NCBI RefSeq assembly: GCF_013390595.1
Contig: NZ_JACAWV010000008.1
Location: 620,001 to 684,000 of the forward strand
Length of the DNA stretch: 64,000 bases
DNA from: Rhizobium sp. RM
Lineage (GTDB): Bacteria; Pseudomonadota; Alphaproteobacteria; Rhizobiales; Rhizobiaceae
Reading direction: 5' to 3'
Both the position numbers and the translations under genes were made by a program. Every line of letters starts with the position of its first letter. The stretch's first letter is position 1. The notes beneath the pieces were generated by a model, which saw only the letters and a list, made by a program, of their open reading frames with translations, was not told where the DNA came from and did no database searches. Below are positions 44,247-54,976 of the stretch, piece after piece.

Positions 44247-45497
44247 CTATTTCTCCAGTGTCGCAACCGCTTCCACATGCGGAGACCATAGGAACTGGTC
44301 GACAGGTGTGACGCGGGTCAGGCGATAGCCGCCTTCCATCAGGATGGAGATATCGCGTGCGAGCGTCAGCGGATTGCAGCTCACGGCGACGATCTTCTTG
44401 ACGGTACTGCGTGCAAGTTCCTTGCACTGAAATTCCGCGCCCGCGCGTGGTGGATCAAACACCACCGCATCGTAATTCTTCAATTCACTCGTCATCAGCG
44501 GACGGCGGAAAAGATCGCGCTTTTCCACGCTGACCGGTTTCAGGCCTTGCGTGTTGCGGGCCGCGAAATCGAGTGCCTTGAGCGGCTTGTCCTCGGCTTC
44601 CACCGCATGCACTTTACCGATGCGGGCAAGCCTAAGGGCAAACGTTCCGGTACCGGCAAAAAGATCGGCGATGCGCTTCGACTTGCCGATATGGGCGAGA
44701 ACGAGTTCAGCCATGGCGTCTTCGGCCTCTTTCGTGGCCTGGGTGAAGCTGCCAGCCGGTGGTGATACCGAAACGCCACCGAAATCCAGCAACGGCTTCT
44801 GCGGTTCGATGAGGATTTCACCGGAAAGCGAGACACGCGCGATGCCGCGCATGGAAAGCACTGTCTCTGTAAGGGTGCGGCGCTGCTTGTCGCTGACAGA
44901 CTTGATCCCCTCAATGGAGATATCGAGGCCGGACAGTATTTCCAGCACTGTCATGCGGAACGGTTCCGTATTCGAAGGCAAGGTAATGCCGATGGCGCGC
45001 AGCGCGTCGAGCCGGGACACGATGCCCGGCGACATGACGGGACATTCCTCGATGGCGACGATGTGGTGGCTGTTTGCCTGGCTGAAACCCAGCAGCAAGC
45101 CCTTTTCCGTCTTGCGGGCGGCGAACACCGCACGGCGGCGCTCACCGGGGCGACAGATCACGAGATCGCCGATCTCGGGCGTCAGGCCTTTCGATTTCAG
45201 GGCGGAAACGACCAGATCGCGTTTGAAAGCGCGATAGGCATCTTCCGACAGATGCTGAAGCGAGCAGCCGCCACACGTACCATTCTTGCCATCGGGGCCA
45301 AAATGCCGACAGGCTGGCTCACGGCGTTCCGGCGAGGCCTCTGCAATCGACATCACGGTACCCTGGTCTTTGACCCGTGCGATGGCGACAGTTTCGCCCG
45401 GCAAGGCGAACGGCACGTAGACCGTGCCGTCGGGACAGTGCGCGATGCCGTCGCCCTGAGCGCCGAGGCTTTTGATTGTGACCGTCTGCGTACTCAT
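44247..45497 (-). CDS. RNA (uracil-5) methyltransferase, RumA/TrmA family (416 aa)
   Basis: SAM-dependent RNA methyltransferase. A TRAM-type N-terminus precedes the 4Fe-4S Cys region CRHFGPDGKNGTCGGCSLQH. The SAM loop is DLFAGTGTFALRLARIG, the catalytic region FDPPRAGAEFQC, and the nucleophile Cys lies in IVAVSCNPLTLARDI. The rRNA versus tRNA target is not clear. Its ATG overlaps the stop of tlyA (ATGA), so the two are translationally coupled. Confidence 0.93.
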   Translation of the reverse strand: MSTQTVTIKSLGAQGDGIAHCPDGTVYVPFALPGETVAIARVKDQGTVMSIAEASPERREPACRHFGPDGKNGTCGGCSLQHLSEDAYRAFKRDLVVSALKSKGLTPEIGDLVICRPGERRRAVFAARKTEKGLLLGFSQANSHHIVAIEECPVMSPGIVSRLDALRAIGITLPSNTEPFRMTVLEILSGLDISIEGIKSVSDKQRRTLTETVLSMRGIARVSLSGEILIEPQKPLLDFGGVSVSPPAGSFTQATKEAEDAMAELVLAHIGKSKRIADLFAGTGTFALRLARIGKVHAVEAEDKPLKALDFAARNTQGLKPVSVEKRDLFRRPLMTSELKNYDAVVFDPPRAGAEFQCKELARSTVKKIVAVSCNPLTLARDISILMEGGYRLTRVTPVDQFLWSPHVEAVATLEK

Positions 45498-46246
45498 GGC
45501 TTTTCGCCTCCGAGAAGAAATTCGATATTGCCGTCTCCACCGGAAATCGGCGAGGGGATAAGGCCAAGACTTTTCCAGCCCATGTCCTCTACCAGCCAGC
45601 GCTCCAGCTCGGCTGCAACGGCCGGTGCCGTCTCCGGCTCCTTGAGAAGCCCTGCCTTGCTGATGGCATCCCGGCCAGCTTCGAACTGCGGCTTGACCAG
45701 AAGTGCGGCAAAACAACCCGGAGCGGCAAGCTGTAATGCCGGTGCGAGCGCGAGCTTGAGCGAAATGAAGGAGACGTCGGAGACGATGAAGCTGATGTCT
45801 CTGTCGTCGATATCGTCGCCGGTCAGATAACGGGCGTTCAGTCCCTCGAGATTGGTCACACGCGGATCGTTTTCAACGCGGGGATGCATCTGCCCGTGAC
45901 CGACATCGATCGCTGTCACGTGCTCTGCGCCGCGCTGCAACAGCACTTCTGTGAAGCCCCCGGTTGAGGCTCCGACATCCAGACATTCGCAGCCGGATGG
46001 GTCGAGCTTGAAATGATCGAGAGCTGCGACGAGTTTGAGGGCCGCACGCGAGACATAATCCTGCGCGGGGTCGCTGATGGCGATGTCGGCGTCCGCGGCA
46101 ACGGAGGCGCTCGGTTTGGTGACGATCTTGCCATTGACGCTGACGGTGCCACGGCTAACGGCATCCCGCGCCCGCGATCGGCTGGCGAAGTGGCCCAGCG
46201 ACACGAGAAGCTGGTCAAGTCGTTCATTTTCAGATGTTTTGGACAT
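45494..46246 (-). CDS. tlyA: TlyA family rRNA methyltransferase/hemolysin-like (250 aa)
   Basis: N-terminal S4 RNA-binding domain (ERLDQLLVSLGHFASRSRAR, then GTVSVNGKIVTKPSASV) followed by an FtsJ-like SAM domain (CLDVGASTGGFTEVLLQRGA, VLLVKPQFEAGRDAISKAG-type region). TlyA proteins 2'-O-methylate rRNA; an older hemolysin label persists in databases. ATG 46246 starts MSKTSENERL; no clear ribosome-binding site is visible upstream. In many rhizobia it follows dxs, here separated from it by a chemoreceptor gene. Confidence 0.93.
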   Translation of the reverse strand: MSKTSENERLDQLLVSLGHFASRSRARDAVSRGTVSVNGKIVTKPSASVAADADIAISDPAQDYVSRAALKLVAALDHFKLDPSGCECLDVGASTGGFTEVLLQRGAEHVTAIDVGHGQMHPRVENDPRVTNLEGLNARYLTGDDIDDRDISFIVSDVSFISLKLALAPALQLAAPGCFAALLVKPQFEAGRDAISKAGLLKEPETAPAVAAELERWLVEDMGWKSLGLIPSPISGGDGNIEFLLGGEKP

Positions 46247-46515
46247 GGAAAACGTCAATGACTGCCAAAAGTCGCGGATGCAAGCGATTTATCATTTTGA
46301 GCGGTCCAGCGTCGCTCAAGTGCGTGCGCCAAGGTGTTATACATCACAACCAATTAATTCAATTTAAAGGCTTGTCGTGCACTGTCCGGGCAACGGTCTG
46401 TGCGGCCACTGGAACTGCCATGAAGGCACCTTCTCCAAATTCCTGAATTGTGGCCGTTGCGGCTTCCACGCCTGCGCTTGGGCGTGCCTGCGGCGGTGCG
46501 CTGAGAGAGCCTGCG

Positions 46516-48534
46516 ATGTCGCTGAAAAACCTCCCGATCAACATAAAACTTATTGCCACGTTCTTCGCCTTGATGAGCGTCTGTCTCCTCGCTTCCGCAG
46601 TCGTCTTCTGGCAGACCCTGGGCAGCGAGCGGGTTGCGATTGAAAACAACAGAACCAACGACATCATTCAGTCGGTGAACGCTGCCAAGGCGGCGATGCT
46701 GGAACAGGCCGTCAACCAGCGCGGCTTTCTGCTGTTCCGCAGCGACAGCACCTACAACGACGTTTTCGCCCAGCGTGAGTTGATGCTGAAGAAGCTTGCA
46801 GAGGCACGCACACTTGCTGCCGACAAGCCGGAAATTCTCAAAGCCATCGACGAGATGCAGGCGACGGCAACCGTGTTCTTCAAGGAGCTGGCGGAGCCGC
46901 AGATCGCGGCGCGCAAGACCACGGAAGCACCGATTTCCGAAATCATCGAAATCGGCCGCAACCAGGCCAAGGGCCAGCTCGACGGTTTCCGCGCCGCGGC
47001 TGCCAAGATCAATGATCAGCTTGAGGGCTTGTCCAGCACCTATTCTCAGGAACAGGCCGAGGCGGCCGACAATCTGAAATTCGCGCTGCTCGGTGGCGGT
47101 GCTGTGGCCGGTCTGTTGGCCGTGGGCCTGATCTGGGCGCTGTCGCGGGCAATCGTCACGCCAATCGTCGGCATGACGGCAGCGATGAGCAGGCTGGCGG
47201 AAGGCGATCTTGCTACGGAAGTTCCGGCCGTCGACCGCCAGGACGAAGTGGGCAAGATGGCAAAGGCCGTACTTGTCTTCAAGGAAGCCGGGCTTGAGAA
47301 ATCCCGCCTTTCCGGCGAAGCCGAGCGCATGCGCTCCGTCACCGAGAACGAACGCCGCAGAAACGAAGAAGAAAAGGCGCGTGACGAGGCTGCCAACACT
47401 TTCGCACGTGATGAGCTTGGCAAGGGACTGGCCGCTCTTGCCGATGGCGATCTCGCTTACCGGATCGAAGCGCCGTTCGTACCGGCAATTGAACCGATCC
47501 GCCACGACTTCAACAATGCCGTCGCGAAACTCCAGCAGGCTCTGCGCACGGTTGGCGAAAATGCAGCAGCCATCAATGCGGGTGCTTCCGAGATGCTGTC
47601 GGCTGCCGATGATCTGTCGCGCCGCACCGAACAGCAGGCCGCCTCCATCGAGGAAACGGCAGCCGCGCTGGAAGAGGTAACGACCACGGTTCGCGATTCC
47701 GCCAAGGGCGCGGAAGAAGCCGGCAACCTGGTCCAGCGCGCTCGCGCCGGTGCTGAAAAGTCCGGTGTTGTTGTCCGCAAGGCAGTGGCCGCAATGAAGG
47801 AAATCGAAAAGTCCTCCGGCGAGATTGGCAACATCATCGGCGTGATCGATGATATCGCCTTCCAGACCAACCTCCTGGCGCTCAATGCCGGTGTTGAAGC
47901 TGCCCGTGCGGGGGAAGCAGGCAAGGGCTTTGCAGTTGTTGCTCAGGAAGTGCGCGAACTGGCGCAACGTTCCGCCAATGCCGCCAAGGAAATCAAGAGC
48001 CTGATTGGTGCATCCAGCCAGCAGGTCGAAAACGGCGTCAATCTCGTCGATGAAACCGGCAAGGCGCTGGAGCGCATTGTTGCCGAGGTCGAAGAGATCA
48101 ATGCTCACGTCAGCTCCATTGTTACGGCTGCACGTGAACAGTCGACCGGTTTGCAGGAAATCAACACGGCCGTGAACACCATGGATCAGGGCACCCAGCA
48201 GAATGCTGCGATGGTTGAGCAGCAGACGGCGGCAAGCCATGCACTTGCCCGTGAAGCCGAAGCCCTGAACGGTCTGCTGGGTCAGTTCCGCATGGGCGGA
48301 ATGGGCGGCGCGACCGCAACCCGCACCGCATCGGCACCGCGCTCTTCCGCGCAGCCAGCCTTCCAGCCGGCAGCAGCGCCGATGAAGAAAGCCGCTCCGA
48401 TCAAGGCAGCATCGGCTGCAGCGCGCCCGGTGGCCTCTCCGGCCCGGGCACTTGGCCAGAGCCTTGCGCGTGCTTTCGGCGCCAAGCAGGACGCGGCTGT
48501 TTCGGCCAAGGAACAGGACTGGACGGAGTTCTGA
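46516..48534 (+). CDS. Methyl-accepting chemotaxis protein with xWxxF tail (672 aa)
   Basis: Chemoreceptor. First helix [21 protein letters not shown], a helical periplasmic domain, second helix [19 protein letters not shown], then HAMP ([20 protein letters not shown]). The signalling tip [20 protein letters not shown] is canonical. After a Ala/Pro-rich linker of about 90 residues the protein ends DWTEF, which fits the xWxxF docking site for CheR/CheB. The other receptor in this window lacks it. ATG 46516 begins [11 protein letters not shown]. It lies between dxs and tlyA, in the opposite direction to both. Confidence 0.94.
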   Translation: MSLKNLPINIKLIATFFALMSVCLLASAVVFWQTLGSERVAIENNRTNDIIQSVNAAKAAMLEQAVNQRGFLLFRSDSTYNDVFAQRELMLKKLAEARTLAADKPEILKAIDEMQATATVFFKELAEPQIAARKTTEAPISEIIEIGRNQAKGQLDGFRAAAAKINDQLEGLSSTYSQEQAEAADNLKFALLGGGAVAGLLAVGLIWALSRAIVTPIVGMTAAMSRLAEGDLATEVPAVDRQDEVGKMAKAVLVFKEAGLEKSRLSGEAERMRSVTENERRRNEEEKARDEAANTFARDELGKGLAALADGDLAYRIEAPFVPAIEPIRHDFNNAVAKLQQALRTVGENAAAINAGASEMLSAADDLSRRTEQQAASIEETAAALEEVTTTVRDSAKGAEEAGNLVQRARAGAEKSGVVVRKAVAAMKEIEKSSGEIGNIIGVIDDIAFQTNLLALNAGVEAARAGEAGKGFAVVAQEVRELAQRSANAAKEIKSLIGASSQQVENGVNLVDETGKALERIVAEVEEINAHVSSIVTAAREQSTGLQEINTAVNTMDQGTQQNAAMVEQQTAASHALAREAEALNGLLGQFRMGGMGGATATRTASAPRSSAQPAFQPAAAPMKKAAPIKAASAAARPVASPARALGQSLARAFGAKQDAAVSAKEQDWTEF

Positions 48535-48562
48535 GACACTCCGAGAAAGATCGCTAGATCAC

Positions 48563-48600
48563 AAAAAACCTCCGCGAAGCTCTCTTCGCGGAGGTTTTTT
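48563..48600. terminator. Bidirectional terminator
   Basis: AAAAAACCTCCGCGAAG (48563-48579) and CTTCGCGGAGGTTTTTT (48584-48600): a 17-bp stem with a 4-base loop, between the convergent chemoreceptor and dxs genes. Confidence 0.95.
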
Positions 48601-48627
48601 CATTTTCGGCCGAGTGGCGAAGCTTGC

Positions 48628-50538
48628 TTATCCCGCAAACCCGACATCGATCCGGCGTTGGCCAAGTGCGTTGAAGACCGTCGAGACGATCCCTGCGCGG
48701 TCGAGGCCAGCGTCGGCATACATGGTTTCCGGCTTGGCCTGCTCGACCCACAGATCGGGAAGGGTCAATGTTCGCACCTTTGGCCCGTGATCGAGCAATC
48801 CAGCGGACGCCATGAAATGCAGAACATGGGCACCGAAACCGCCGACAGAACCTTCTTCGATTGTGACAAGAACCTCGTGATGCGCCGCAAGCTGGCGGAT
48901 CAGATCAAGATCGAGCGGCTTGGCAAAGCGCGCATCGGCCACCGTCGTGGAAAGGCCCGCGGCATCGAGATCTTCCGCCGCGGCAAGGCATTCGGCAAGA
49001 CGCGTACCGAAGGAGAGCAGGGCGACCTTGGTACCCTCCTTGATGATCCGGCCTTTGCCGATTTCAAGGATCTGGCCACGTGTCGGCATTTCGATGCCGA
49101 CACCTTCGCCACGTGGATAACGGAAGGAGATTGGACCCTCGTCATAGGCTGCTGCGGTGCGGACCATGTGCTTCAGTTCGGCTTCGTCGGATGCCGCCAT
49201 CACCACCATGCCGGGCAGGGTGGCAAGGAAGGTCGTATCGAACGAGCCTGCGTGGGTCGGACCGTCCGCGCCAACGAAACCGGCACGGTCGATCGGGAAA
49301 CGAACTGGCAGATTCTGGATCGCCACGTCATGCACGACCTGATCGTATCCGCGTTGCAGGAAGGTCGAATACAGCGCGCAGAACGGTTTGTAGCCGTCTG
49401 CGGCGAGGCCCGCAGCAAAGGTGACAGCATGTTGTTCGGCAATGCCGACGTCGAAGGTGCGCGCCGGGAAAAGTTCGGCAAGCTTGTCCAGCCCGGTGCC
49501 GTTCGGCATGGCGGCGGTCACGCCGACGATCTTCTCGTCAAGTGTGGCTTCCTGCACGAGAGCTTCGGCAAAAACGCTGGTGTAGCTCGGTGCGTTCGGC
49601 TTGGCTTTCGCTTGCGCGCCGGTGATGACATCAAACTTGTTGACACCGTGATATTTATCGGCCGCCGCTTCGGCAGGAGCGTAACCCTTGCCTTTCTGCG
49701 TCACAACATGAATGAGGACAGGACCTTTCTGGTTGTCGCGCACGTTGCGCAGAACCGGAAGCAGGTGCTCGAAAGAGTGACCGTCGATTGGGCCGATATG
49801 GTAGAAGCCCAATTCCTCGAACAATGTGCCGCCGGTCACGTAACCGCGTGCGTGGGTCACCGCGCGGGTAATGGCACGGTCCACCGTCTTGCCGAGATAA
49901 GCGGTCAGTTTCTTGCCGAAATCACGGAAACCCATGTAGGTCCGGCCAGAGGCGAGGCGGGCGAGATAGGCACTCATCGCTCCCGTAGGTGGTGCGATCG
50001 ACATGTCGTTGTCGTTCAGAATGACGATCAGCCGCGCATCGAGCGCACCAGCATTGTTCAGCGCTTCGAATGCCATGCCCGCCGACATGGAGCCATCGCC
50101 GATCACCGCGATAACCTTGCGGTCGCTCTTGTCCAGTCCGGCTGCAACAGCCATGCCAAGACCGGCAGAGATCGACGTAGAGGAATGGCCAGCGCCGAAA
50201 TCGTCGTATTCGCTTTCAGCACGACGGGTAAACCCTGACAGGCCGCCTTCCTGACGCAGCGTGCGAATGCGATCGCGTCGTCCGGTCAGGATCTTGTGCG
50301 GGTAACACTGATGCCCGACATCAAAGATCAGCCGATCTTCGGGCGTGTTGAAGACCTTGTGGATGGCAATCGTCAATTCCACCACGCCGAGACCCGCGCC
50401 CAGATGCCCGCCTGTCTTCGACACGGCATCGATCATCTCGTCGCGCAATTCCCTGGCCAGCTGCGGCAGGTCGCGATCGTCGACGTCCTTGAGGTCGGAT
50501 GGGAGTTTCACCCGGTCAAGCAATGGTGTCTCTGGCAT
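48628..50538 (-). CDS. dxs: 1-deoxy-D-xylulose-5-phosphate synthase (636 aa)
   Basis: First enzyme of the non-mevalonate isoprenoid pathway; condenses pyruvate and glyceraldehyde-3-phosphate using thiamine diphosphate. The TPP-binding motif runs [18 protein letters not shown] to [42 protein letters not shown] and the C-terminal [19 protein letters not shown] are family landmarks. ATG 50538 ([10 protein letters not shown]) is chosen; TTG 50547 is an alternative. IspE (4990-5868) is a later step in the same pathway. Confidence 0.96.
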   Translation of the reverse strand: MPETPLLDRVKLPSDLKDVDDRDLPQLARELRDEMIDAVSKTGGHLGAGLGVVELTIAIHKVFNTPEDRLIFDVGHQCYPHKILTGRRDRIRTLRQEGGLSGFTRRAESEYDDFGAGHSSTSISAGLGMAVAAGLDKSDRKVIAVIGDGSMSAGMAFEALNNAGALDARLIVILNDNDMSIAPPTGAMSAYLARLASGRTYMGFRDFGKKLTAYLGKTVDRAITRAVTHARGYVTGGTLFEELGFYHIGPIDGHSFEHLLPVLRNVRDNQKGPVLIHVVTQKGKGYAPAEAAADKYHGVNKFDVITGAQAKAKPNAPSYTSVFAEALVQEATLDEKIVGVTAAMPNGTGLDKLAELFPARTFDVGIAEQHAVTFAAGLAADGYKPFCALYSTFLQRGYDQVVHDVAIQNLPVRFPIDRAGFVGADGPTHAGSFDTTFLATLPGMVVMAASDEAELKHMVRTAAAYDEGPISFRYPRGEGVGIEMPTRGQILEIGKGRIIKEGTKVALLSFGTRLAECLAAAEDLDAAGLSTTVADARFAKPLDLDLIRQLAAHHEVLVTIEEGSVGGFGAHVLHFMASAGLLDHGPKVRTLTLPDLWVEQAKPETMYADAGLDRAGIVSTVFNALGQRRIDVGFAG

Positions 50539-50639
50539 TCCGGTCAATCGTTCGGCCTTTTCTCGTCATCGGCAAAGCGCGCCTTCCTCCGTTTCCCGAG
50601 TAGCGTTCAGCTCTGCATGTCGTTCACTTCTATCGAATT

Positions 50640-51563
50640 TCAACCCTCGGGCAAAGGGACAAACTCTTCTTCGTCGCCCGGAACGATATCGAAGCGTCCG
50701 GTTCTCCACTCCTGTTTGGCTTGCTCTATGCGTTCTTTTGATGACGAAACGAAATTCCACCAGATGTATCGGCGTGAATTCAGTGCCTCGCCACCGAAGA
50801 TCATGATGTGACAGCCGGTTGCTCCGCCCTGCAGCGTGATGTCGTCGCCGGGGCGGAAGACCAGGAGCTGATCGGCTGCGAAGACATCACCCGCGACCTC
50901 GAGCGAACCGGAAAGAATGTAGATCGCGCGTTCTTCATGGTCGGCGGAAAATGGGAATTTGACGCCCGGTTCGAGATTGAGGTCCACATAGAGCGTATCC
51001 GTAAATGCCGAGACGGGAGAGGACAGTCCCTTGAAATTGCCAATCACGACGCGTCCGGAAACACCTTTCGTATCGATCAGAGGCATCGCCTCCTTGCCGG
51101 TATGGGCAAAGGTCGGTGCGATCTCTTCCATCTGATCAGGCAATGCCAGCCAGGTCTGCAGGCCGGACATCGAAAGCGGATGGCCGCGCAGATTTTCCGG
51201 TGTCCGTTCCGAATGCACGATGCCGCGCCCGGCGGTCATCAGATTGATGTCTCCTGGCCGGATGACAAGCTCCGTACCGAGGCTGTCACGATGCTTGATT
51301 TCACCGTCGAAGAGATAGGTGACGGTGGAAAGGCCGATATGCGGATGTGGTTTGACGTCGAGCGCTTCGCCGGCTTTCAGGATTGCCGGGCCCATGCGGT
51401 CAAAAAAGATGAACGGGCCAACAAGCCGTCGCTGCCGTGTTGGCAGGGCGCGACGCACAGCGAAGCCACCAATGTCGCTGGAACGCGGAATGATGAGATT
51501 TTCGATGGCATCACAGGCGAAGGCATCGCCCGCGGCAGGATCATTTCCGGGAAAGAAGGACAT
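50640..51563 (-). CDS. Pirin family protein (307 aa)
   Basis: Bicupin protein of the pirin family. The N-terminal cupin holds the metal-binding residues in KPHPHIGLSTVTYLFDGEI and INLMTAGRGIVHSERTPENL. The C-terminal cupin runs to GGEALNSRRYIWWNFVSSSK. Some members have quercetin 2,3-dioxygenase activity in vitro; the role in bacteria is unclear. ATG 51563 has GGAGAG 5 bases upstream; the frame is open to 51599. Confidence 0.92.
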   Translation of the reverse strand: MSFFPGNDPAAGDAFACDAIENLIIPRSSDIGGFAVRRALPTRQRRLVGPFIFFDRMGPAILKAGEALDVKPHPHIGLSTVTYLFDGEIKHRDSLGTELVIRPGDINLMTAGRGIVHSERTPENLRGHPLSMSGLQTWLALPDQMEEIAPTFAHTGKEAMPLIDTKGVSGRVVIGNFKGLSSPVSAFTDTLYVDLNLEPGVKFPFSADHEERAIYILSGSLEVAGDVFAADQLLVFRPGDDITLQGGATGCHIMIFGGEALNSRRYIWWNFVSSSKERIEQAKQEWRTGRFDIVPGDEEEFVPLPEG

Positions 51564-51761
51564 CAACACTCTCCAAAGTCGATCTCGGCAGAGTAGCACA
51601 AAGCCGCGCCCTTGGCAGATCGCGATAGTAAACAGTGCGTCAGTCTTTTTGCCTCAACCGCCTGAGCGCTCAACCATCAAAGCGGCCGCAACGCTCGGAT
51701 CGGTAGACCATTGGTTGCTAGTTCGGCAATTCTGATATGATTGCCGAACTCAAGCTATGTA

Positions 51762-52016
51762 TTATTCGCCGTCGAGAGGTTCGACGCCCTGCGGTCTGCC
51801 GGCGCGGTCAAGGCGGATTTTTTCGATACGCTTCTCGGCTGCGTTCAAAAGCGTTTCGCAGTGTTTTTTCAGGGCTTCGCCACGCTCGTAGATGGCGATG
51901 GATTCGTCCAGAGCCACGTCGCCGCGCTCCAGCCTTGCGACAATGCTTTCCAGCTCGGCGACAGCTTTTTCGAAAGAATAACCGCTGACGTCGGCTGTGT
52001 TGGCATTTTCCGTCAT
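51762..52016 (-). CDS. xseB: Exodeoxyribonuclease VII small subunit (84 aa)
   Basis: Small subunit of the ssDNA-specific exonuclease VII. The conserved [39 protein letters not shown] and C-terminal AEKRIEKI segments are present. ATG 52016 has AAGGG 7 bases upstream. It begins 2 bases after the stop of the deacetylase-like gene, indicating coupling. The large subunit gene xseA is not in this window. Confidence 0.93.
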   Translation of the reverse strand: MTENANTADVSGYSFEKAVAELESIVARLERGDVALDESIAIYERGEALKKHCETLLNAAEKRIEKIRLDRAGRPQGVEPLDGE

Positions 52017-52018
52017 AT

Positions 52019-52954
52019 TCAACCCTTCATCATTCTCAAGATATGCATGGCTGCCGATTCCGCCAGCCCTTCCAGATCATAACCACCTTCGAGCAGGCTG
52101 ACGACCCGGTTTGACGCGTATTTGTCGGCCATTTCCAGAAGACGACCCGTCGCCCAGTCGAAATCCTCGCCGACGAGATTGATGTGCGCCAGCGGGTCGC
52201 GGTGATGCGCGTCGAAACCGGCGGAAATGATGATCAGGTCAGGCGAAAAGTCGGTAATTGCTGGCAGGACTCGCGACTTGAATGCCTCGCGAAAATGGTC
52301 ACTGCCGGTATTCGGCGAAAGGGGCGCGTTGACGACGTTGTTCTTGACGCCGGTTTCGTTCTTGTCGCCACTCCATGGATAAAGCGGCATCTGGTGCGTG
52401 GAGCAGAACAGCACCGATGTGTCGTTCCAGAAAATGTCCTGCGTGCCGTTGCCGTGGTGGACGTCCCAGTCAACAATGGCGACACGTTCGGCGCCATGAA
52501 CCTTTTGTGCATGGCGGGCGGCAATGGCGGCGTTGTTGAAAAGGCAGAAGCCCATCGCCTTCGCGGTTTCGGCATGATGGCCAGGCGGGCGGGCAGCGAC
52601 GAAAACATTGTCGGCCTTGCCGGAAAAAACATCATCCACACCGGCCATCGCAGCGCCAATTCCGGTCAGCGCCGCCTGTAGGCTTTTCGGCGAAGCATAG
52701 GTGTCGGCTTCGATACGGTTGAGCTCTCCATCTTCTTCCGGAATGCTGCGCATCACGGAAAGCAGATGCTCTTCGGGATGCGCCAACAGCACGACATCTT
52801 CATTCGCCTGCGGTGCCTGCTTGCGCTCCAGCCTTTCGAAATTGGGATGCTCGAGGGCAATATTCAGGGAGCGCAGGCGATCAGGCCGCTCGGGATGGCC
52901 TTCAGGCACGATGTGTTCGAGAAAAATCGGATGTTCGTAGAGGCGCGTCGTCAT
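52019..52954 (-). CDS. Histone deacetylase family hydrolase (311 aa)
   Basis: Zn-dependent amidohydrolase of the HDAC/acetoin-utilisation family. The motifs are [40 protein letters not shown] and [20 protein letters not shown]; the last supplies the Asp/His metal ligands. The substrate (polyamine, protein acetyl-lysine or other) is not known. ATG 52954 has GGGAGG 7 bases upstream; the frame is open to 53023. It lies between bioY (25 bases upstream) and xseB, all on one strand. Confidence 0.93.
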   Translation of the reverse strand: MTTRLYEHPIFLEHIVPEGHPERPDRLRSLNIALEHPNFERLERKQAPQANEDVVLLAHPEEHLLSVMRSIPEEDGELNRIEADTYASPKSLQAALTGIGAAMAGVDDVFSGKADNVFVAARPPGHHAETAKAMGFCLFNNAAIAARHAQKVHGAERVAIVDWDVHHGNGTQDIFWNDTSVLFCSTHQMPLYPWSGDKNETGVKNNVVNAPLSPNTGSDHFREAFKSRVLPAITDFSPDLIIISAGFDAHHRDPLAHINLVGEDFDWATGRLLEMADKYASNRVVSLLEGGYDLEGLAESAAMHILRMMKG

Positions 52955-52979
52955 TCTTTCCCTCCCGGAAAACGATTTG

Positions 52980-53543
52980 TCAGGCGCGTTGTGGCAGGAG
53001 CGGGTAACCGGCCATGACGGCACGGCCTGTCAGAGCTGCCAGCAGCGCCTTCAACGCGTCACCGGGAATGAAGGCCATCGAACCGAGAAACGCCTTGGTA
53101 AAGCCCATGCCGGTGACCAGAGCCAGATATGTGATGCCGAAAGCATAGAGGACGACAACGCCGCCAATCAGGCTGGCAACAAAAAAGCCTGCGCCCTGTG
53201 CCAGCGCCGACTGATTGCGGTTTACCAGCTTTTCCGAAAGATAGCCGGTGACGAACACCGCGGCGATCCAGCCGATCAGGAAGCCGGTCGTTGGCGTGGT
53301 GAAGATAGACAGGCCGCCGCGCCCGCCGGAAAGAACCGGAAGACCGATGGCGGCAATGAGAATGGTCAGAAGCACGGCCAGCGTGCCGCGTTTTGCACCG
53401 AGCACCACGCCCGCCAGCATCACACCGAGAGACTGTGCCGTTATCGGGACTGGAATGAAGCCGAGCGTAATGGGCGGCAACAGCCCAAGCGCAATAATGA
53501 TGGCGGCAAACAGCGAGATCAGCACGAGGTCACGGGTTTTCAT
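52980..53543 (-). CDS. bioY: Biotin transporter BioY (187 aa)
   Basis: Substrate-binding S-component of the biotin ECF transporter, with about six membrane helices. The start LVLISLFAAIIIALGLLPPI, the GFIPVPITAQSLGVMLAGVV segment and GFLIGWIAAVFVTGYLSEKL are typical of BioY. It forms one unit with bioN and bioM upstream (29-base gap to bioN). Confidence 0.95.
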   Translation of the reverse strand: MKTRDLVLISLFAAIIIALGLLPPITLGFIPVPITAQSLGVMLAGVVLGAKRGTLAVLLTILIAAIGLPVLSGGRGGLSIFTTPTTGFLIGWIAAVFVTGYLSEKLVNRNQSALAQGAGFFVASLIGGVVVLYAFGITYLALVTGMGFTKAFLGSMAFIPGDALKALLAALTGRAVMAGYPLLPQRA

Positions 53544-53572
53544 GGCAGCGGTTCCTGATGATTGTCAGGCTG

Positions 53573-54178
53573 TCAGCTTTGGCCTCTGAAACCGCGCGCG
53601 TCAATGGCGTCGGCAATCGCGTCCGCATCCTTCAACGTTATAATGATGACAGGAACGATGATTGTACCGGGTTTGGCCGGCACGCCGCGCGCCCGGTGCG
53701 CATCCTTCACCGCATGATAACGGTTGACGATTTCCGGCACGAAACGCACCACGAGCCCGACGGCAAGGCCAATGTCGGCGGCTCGGGCAAGTCCAAGTTT
53801 TTCAAGCGGTTTTGCCGCCAGAGTTATCTCGTCCATAAACTGCGAAATGCTGACAGTGATGGTGATCGCCGTGGCGAGAAAAGCAAGCGAGGTCAATCGC
53901 AGCAGCGCAATCGTAGCATCATTTGCAGAAACAAAGGCGTAGCTGAAAGCGGCAACCAGAAGAATTGTCAGCATCACCGGACGAAGCCGGAAGGCGATAT
54001 CCTTGAGGGGTAAGCGTGTCTGCTGCAGAACGACAGCGGCGACGATAACGGCCGCTGAGAGCAGCACGAGGTCACGCGTCAGGAACAACGCGACGCTGAA
54101 AGCGGCAAGCGCGACGAGCTTGATGCGCGGAGAAAGTCGGTGAAGCCAGCCAGATCCCTCAACGTGCAGCGATTTCAT
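53573..54178 (-). CDS. bioN: Biotin ECF transporter T-component (201 aa)
   Basis: Transmembrane coupling protein of the ECF transporter. Membrane helices such as LVALAAFSVALFLTRDLVLL are followed by a cytoplasmic stretch with the EcfT signature DAIDARGF near the end. Its ATG overlaps the bioM stop (ATGA), and bioY follows, giving the order bioM-bioN-bioY. Confidence 0.93.
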   Translation of the reverse strand: MKSLHVEGSGWLHRLSPRIKLVALAAFSVALFLTRDLVLLSAAVIVAAVVLQQTRLPLKDIAFRLRPVMLTILLVAAFSYAFVSANDATIALLRLTSLAFLATAITITVSISQFMDEITLAAKPLEKLGLARAADIGLAVGLVVRFVPEIVNRYHAVKDAHRARGVPAKPGTIIVPVIIITLKDADAIADAIDARGFRGQS

Positions 54179-54855
54179 GATGCGGCCACCTGCAGATAGC
54201 GGTCGATCGCTTCTTCGGGTGCCGCATCGGCCACCAGCGATCCCTGATGGAACACCAGCACCCGGTCGAAATTTGCCAGTAGCGGTAGATCGTGGGTGAT
54301 AACGATCAGATCCTGCGACAGCGACGCCATTGTCTTTTCGACAATGGTGCGGTTTTTCAGGTCGAGCTGATTGGTCGGCTCATCGAGGATCAGCACTTTC
54401 GGCTCCGTGACGAGAAGCGCAGCAAGGGCCGAAAGCTGCAACTCGCCGCCGGACAGTTCGTGGGCACGTCTGTCTTCGAGATGGGCAATGCCAAGATTGG
54501 TAAGGACTGTTTTTACTCGTCCCTCTGTTTCCGCTTTGCCAAGGCCAAGCCGCTTCAGGCCGAAGGCGATATCCTCGCGCACGATGGGCAGAATGATCTG
54601 GTTATGTGGGTTTTGAAAAATGAACCCGACAGTCCTGAGTACGGCCTCTGCGTCCCTCACGGTATCGAGGCGGTTGACTGTGACTTTACCGCTTGTCGGT
54701 TTGTTGAGGCCGTTGATGAGGCGGGCGAATGTCGTCTTGCCCGAACCGTTGAGACCAACGACGCCGATACGCCGTTCCGTGAGTATCAGCGACAGGGGGA
54801 GCAAGATGTGTCGGCTTTCGATGGTCACGCCGGCTGCTTCGAAACGAATGTCCAA
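54175..54855 (-). CDS. bioM: Biotin ECF transporter ATPase (226 aa)
   Basis: ABC-type ATPase that powers biotin uptake. Walker A is GLNGSGKTTF, the Q-loop lies in GFIFQNPHNQIIL, the signature is ELSGGELQ and Walker B is VLILDEPTNQLD, with an H-loop in VITHDLPLL. First gene of the bioMNY unit. A BioR-like half-palindrome (54941-54952) is in the divergent region upstream. Confidence 0.95.
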   Translation of the reverse strand: MDIRFEAAGVTIESRHILLPLSLILTERRIGVVGLNGSGKTTFARLINGLNKPTSGKVTVNRLDTVRDAEAVLRTVGFIFQNPHNQIILPIVREDIAFGLKRLGLGKAETEGRVKTVLTNLGIAHLEDRRAHELSGGELQLSALAALLVTEPKVLILDEPTNQLDLKNRTIVEKTMASLSQDLIVITHDLPLLANFDRVLVFHQGSLVADAAPEEAIDRYLQVAAS

Positions 54856-54940
54856 GGTGCTGATGTCCTTACGAACGGAATGCGAAAACGGGGAACATTT
54901 CGCATGAGGTTCCGCTCAAATCATAATCGAGATCGGTTCG

Positions 54941-54952
54941 GGTTCTATAACC
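54941..54952. promoter_or_regulatory. Possible BioR-like site
   Basis: GGTTCTATAACC is nearly palindromic and shares 7 of 10 bases with the BioR consensus TTATMKATAA (biotin repressor of rhizobia). It is 86 bases upstream of bioM. The match is partial, so this is only a candidate. Confidence 0.3.
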
Positions 54953-54976
54953 TCTCATCAAAAGAAGTGAAACAAG

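Noticed and set aside
48658..50238. 526-codon open frame on the plus strand opposite dxs
   Set aside because: Antisense shadow of an unmistakable Dxs protein.
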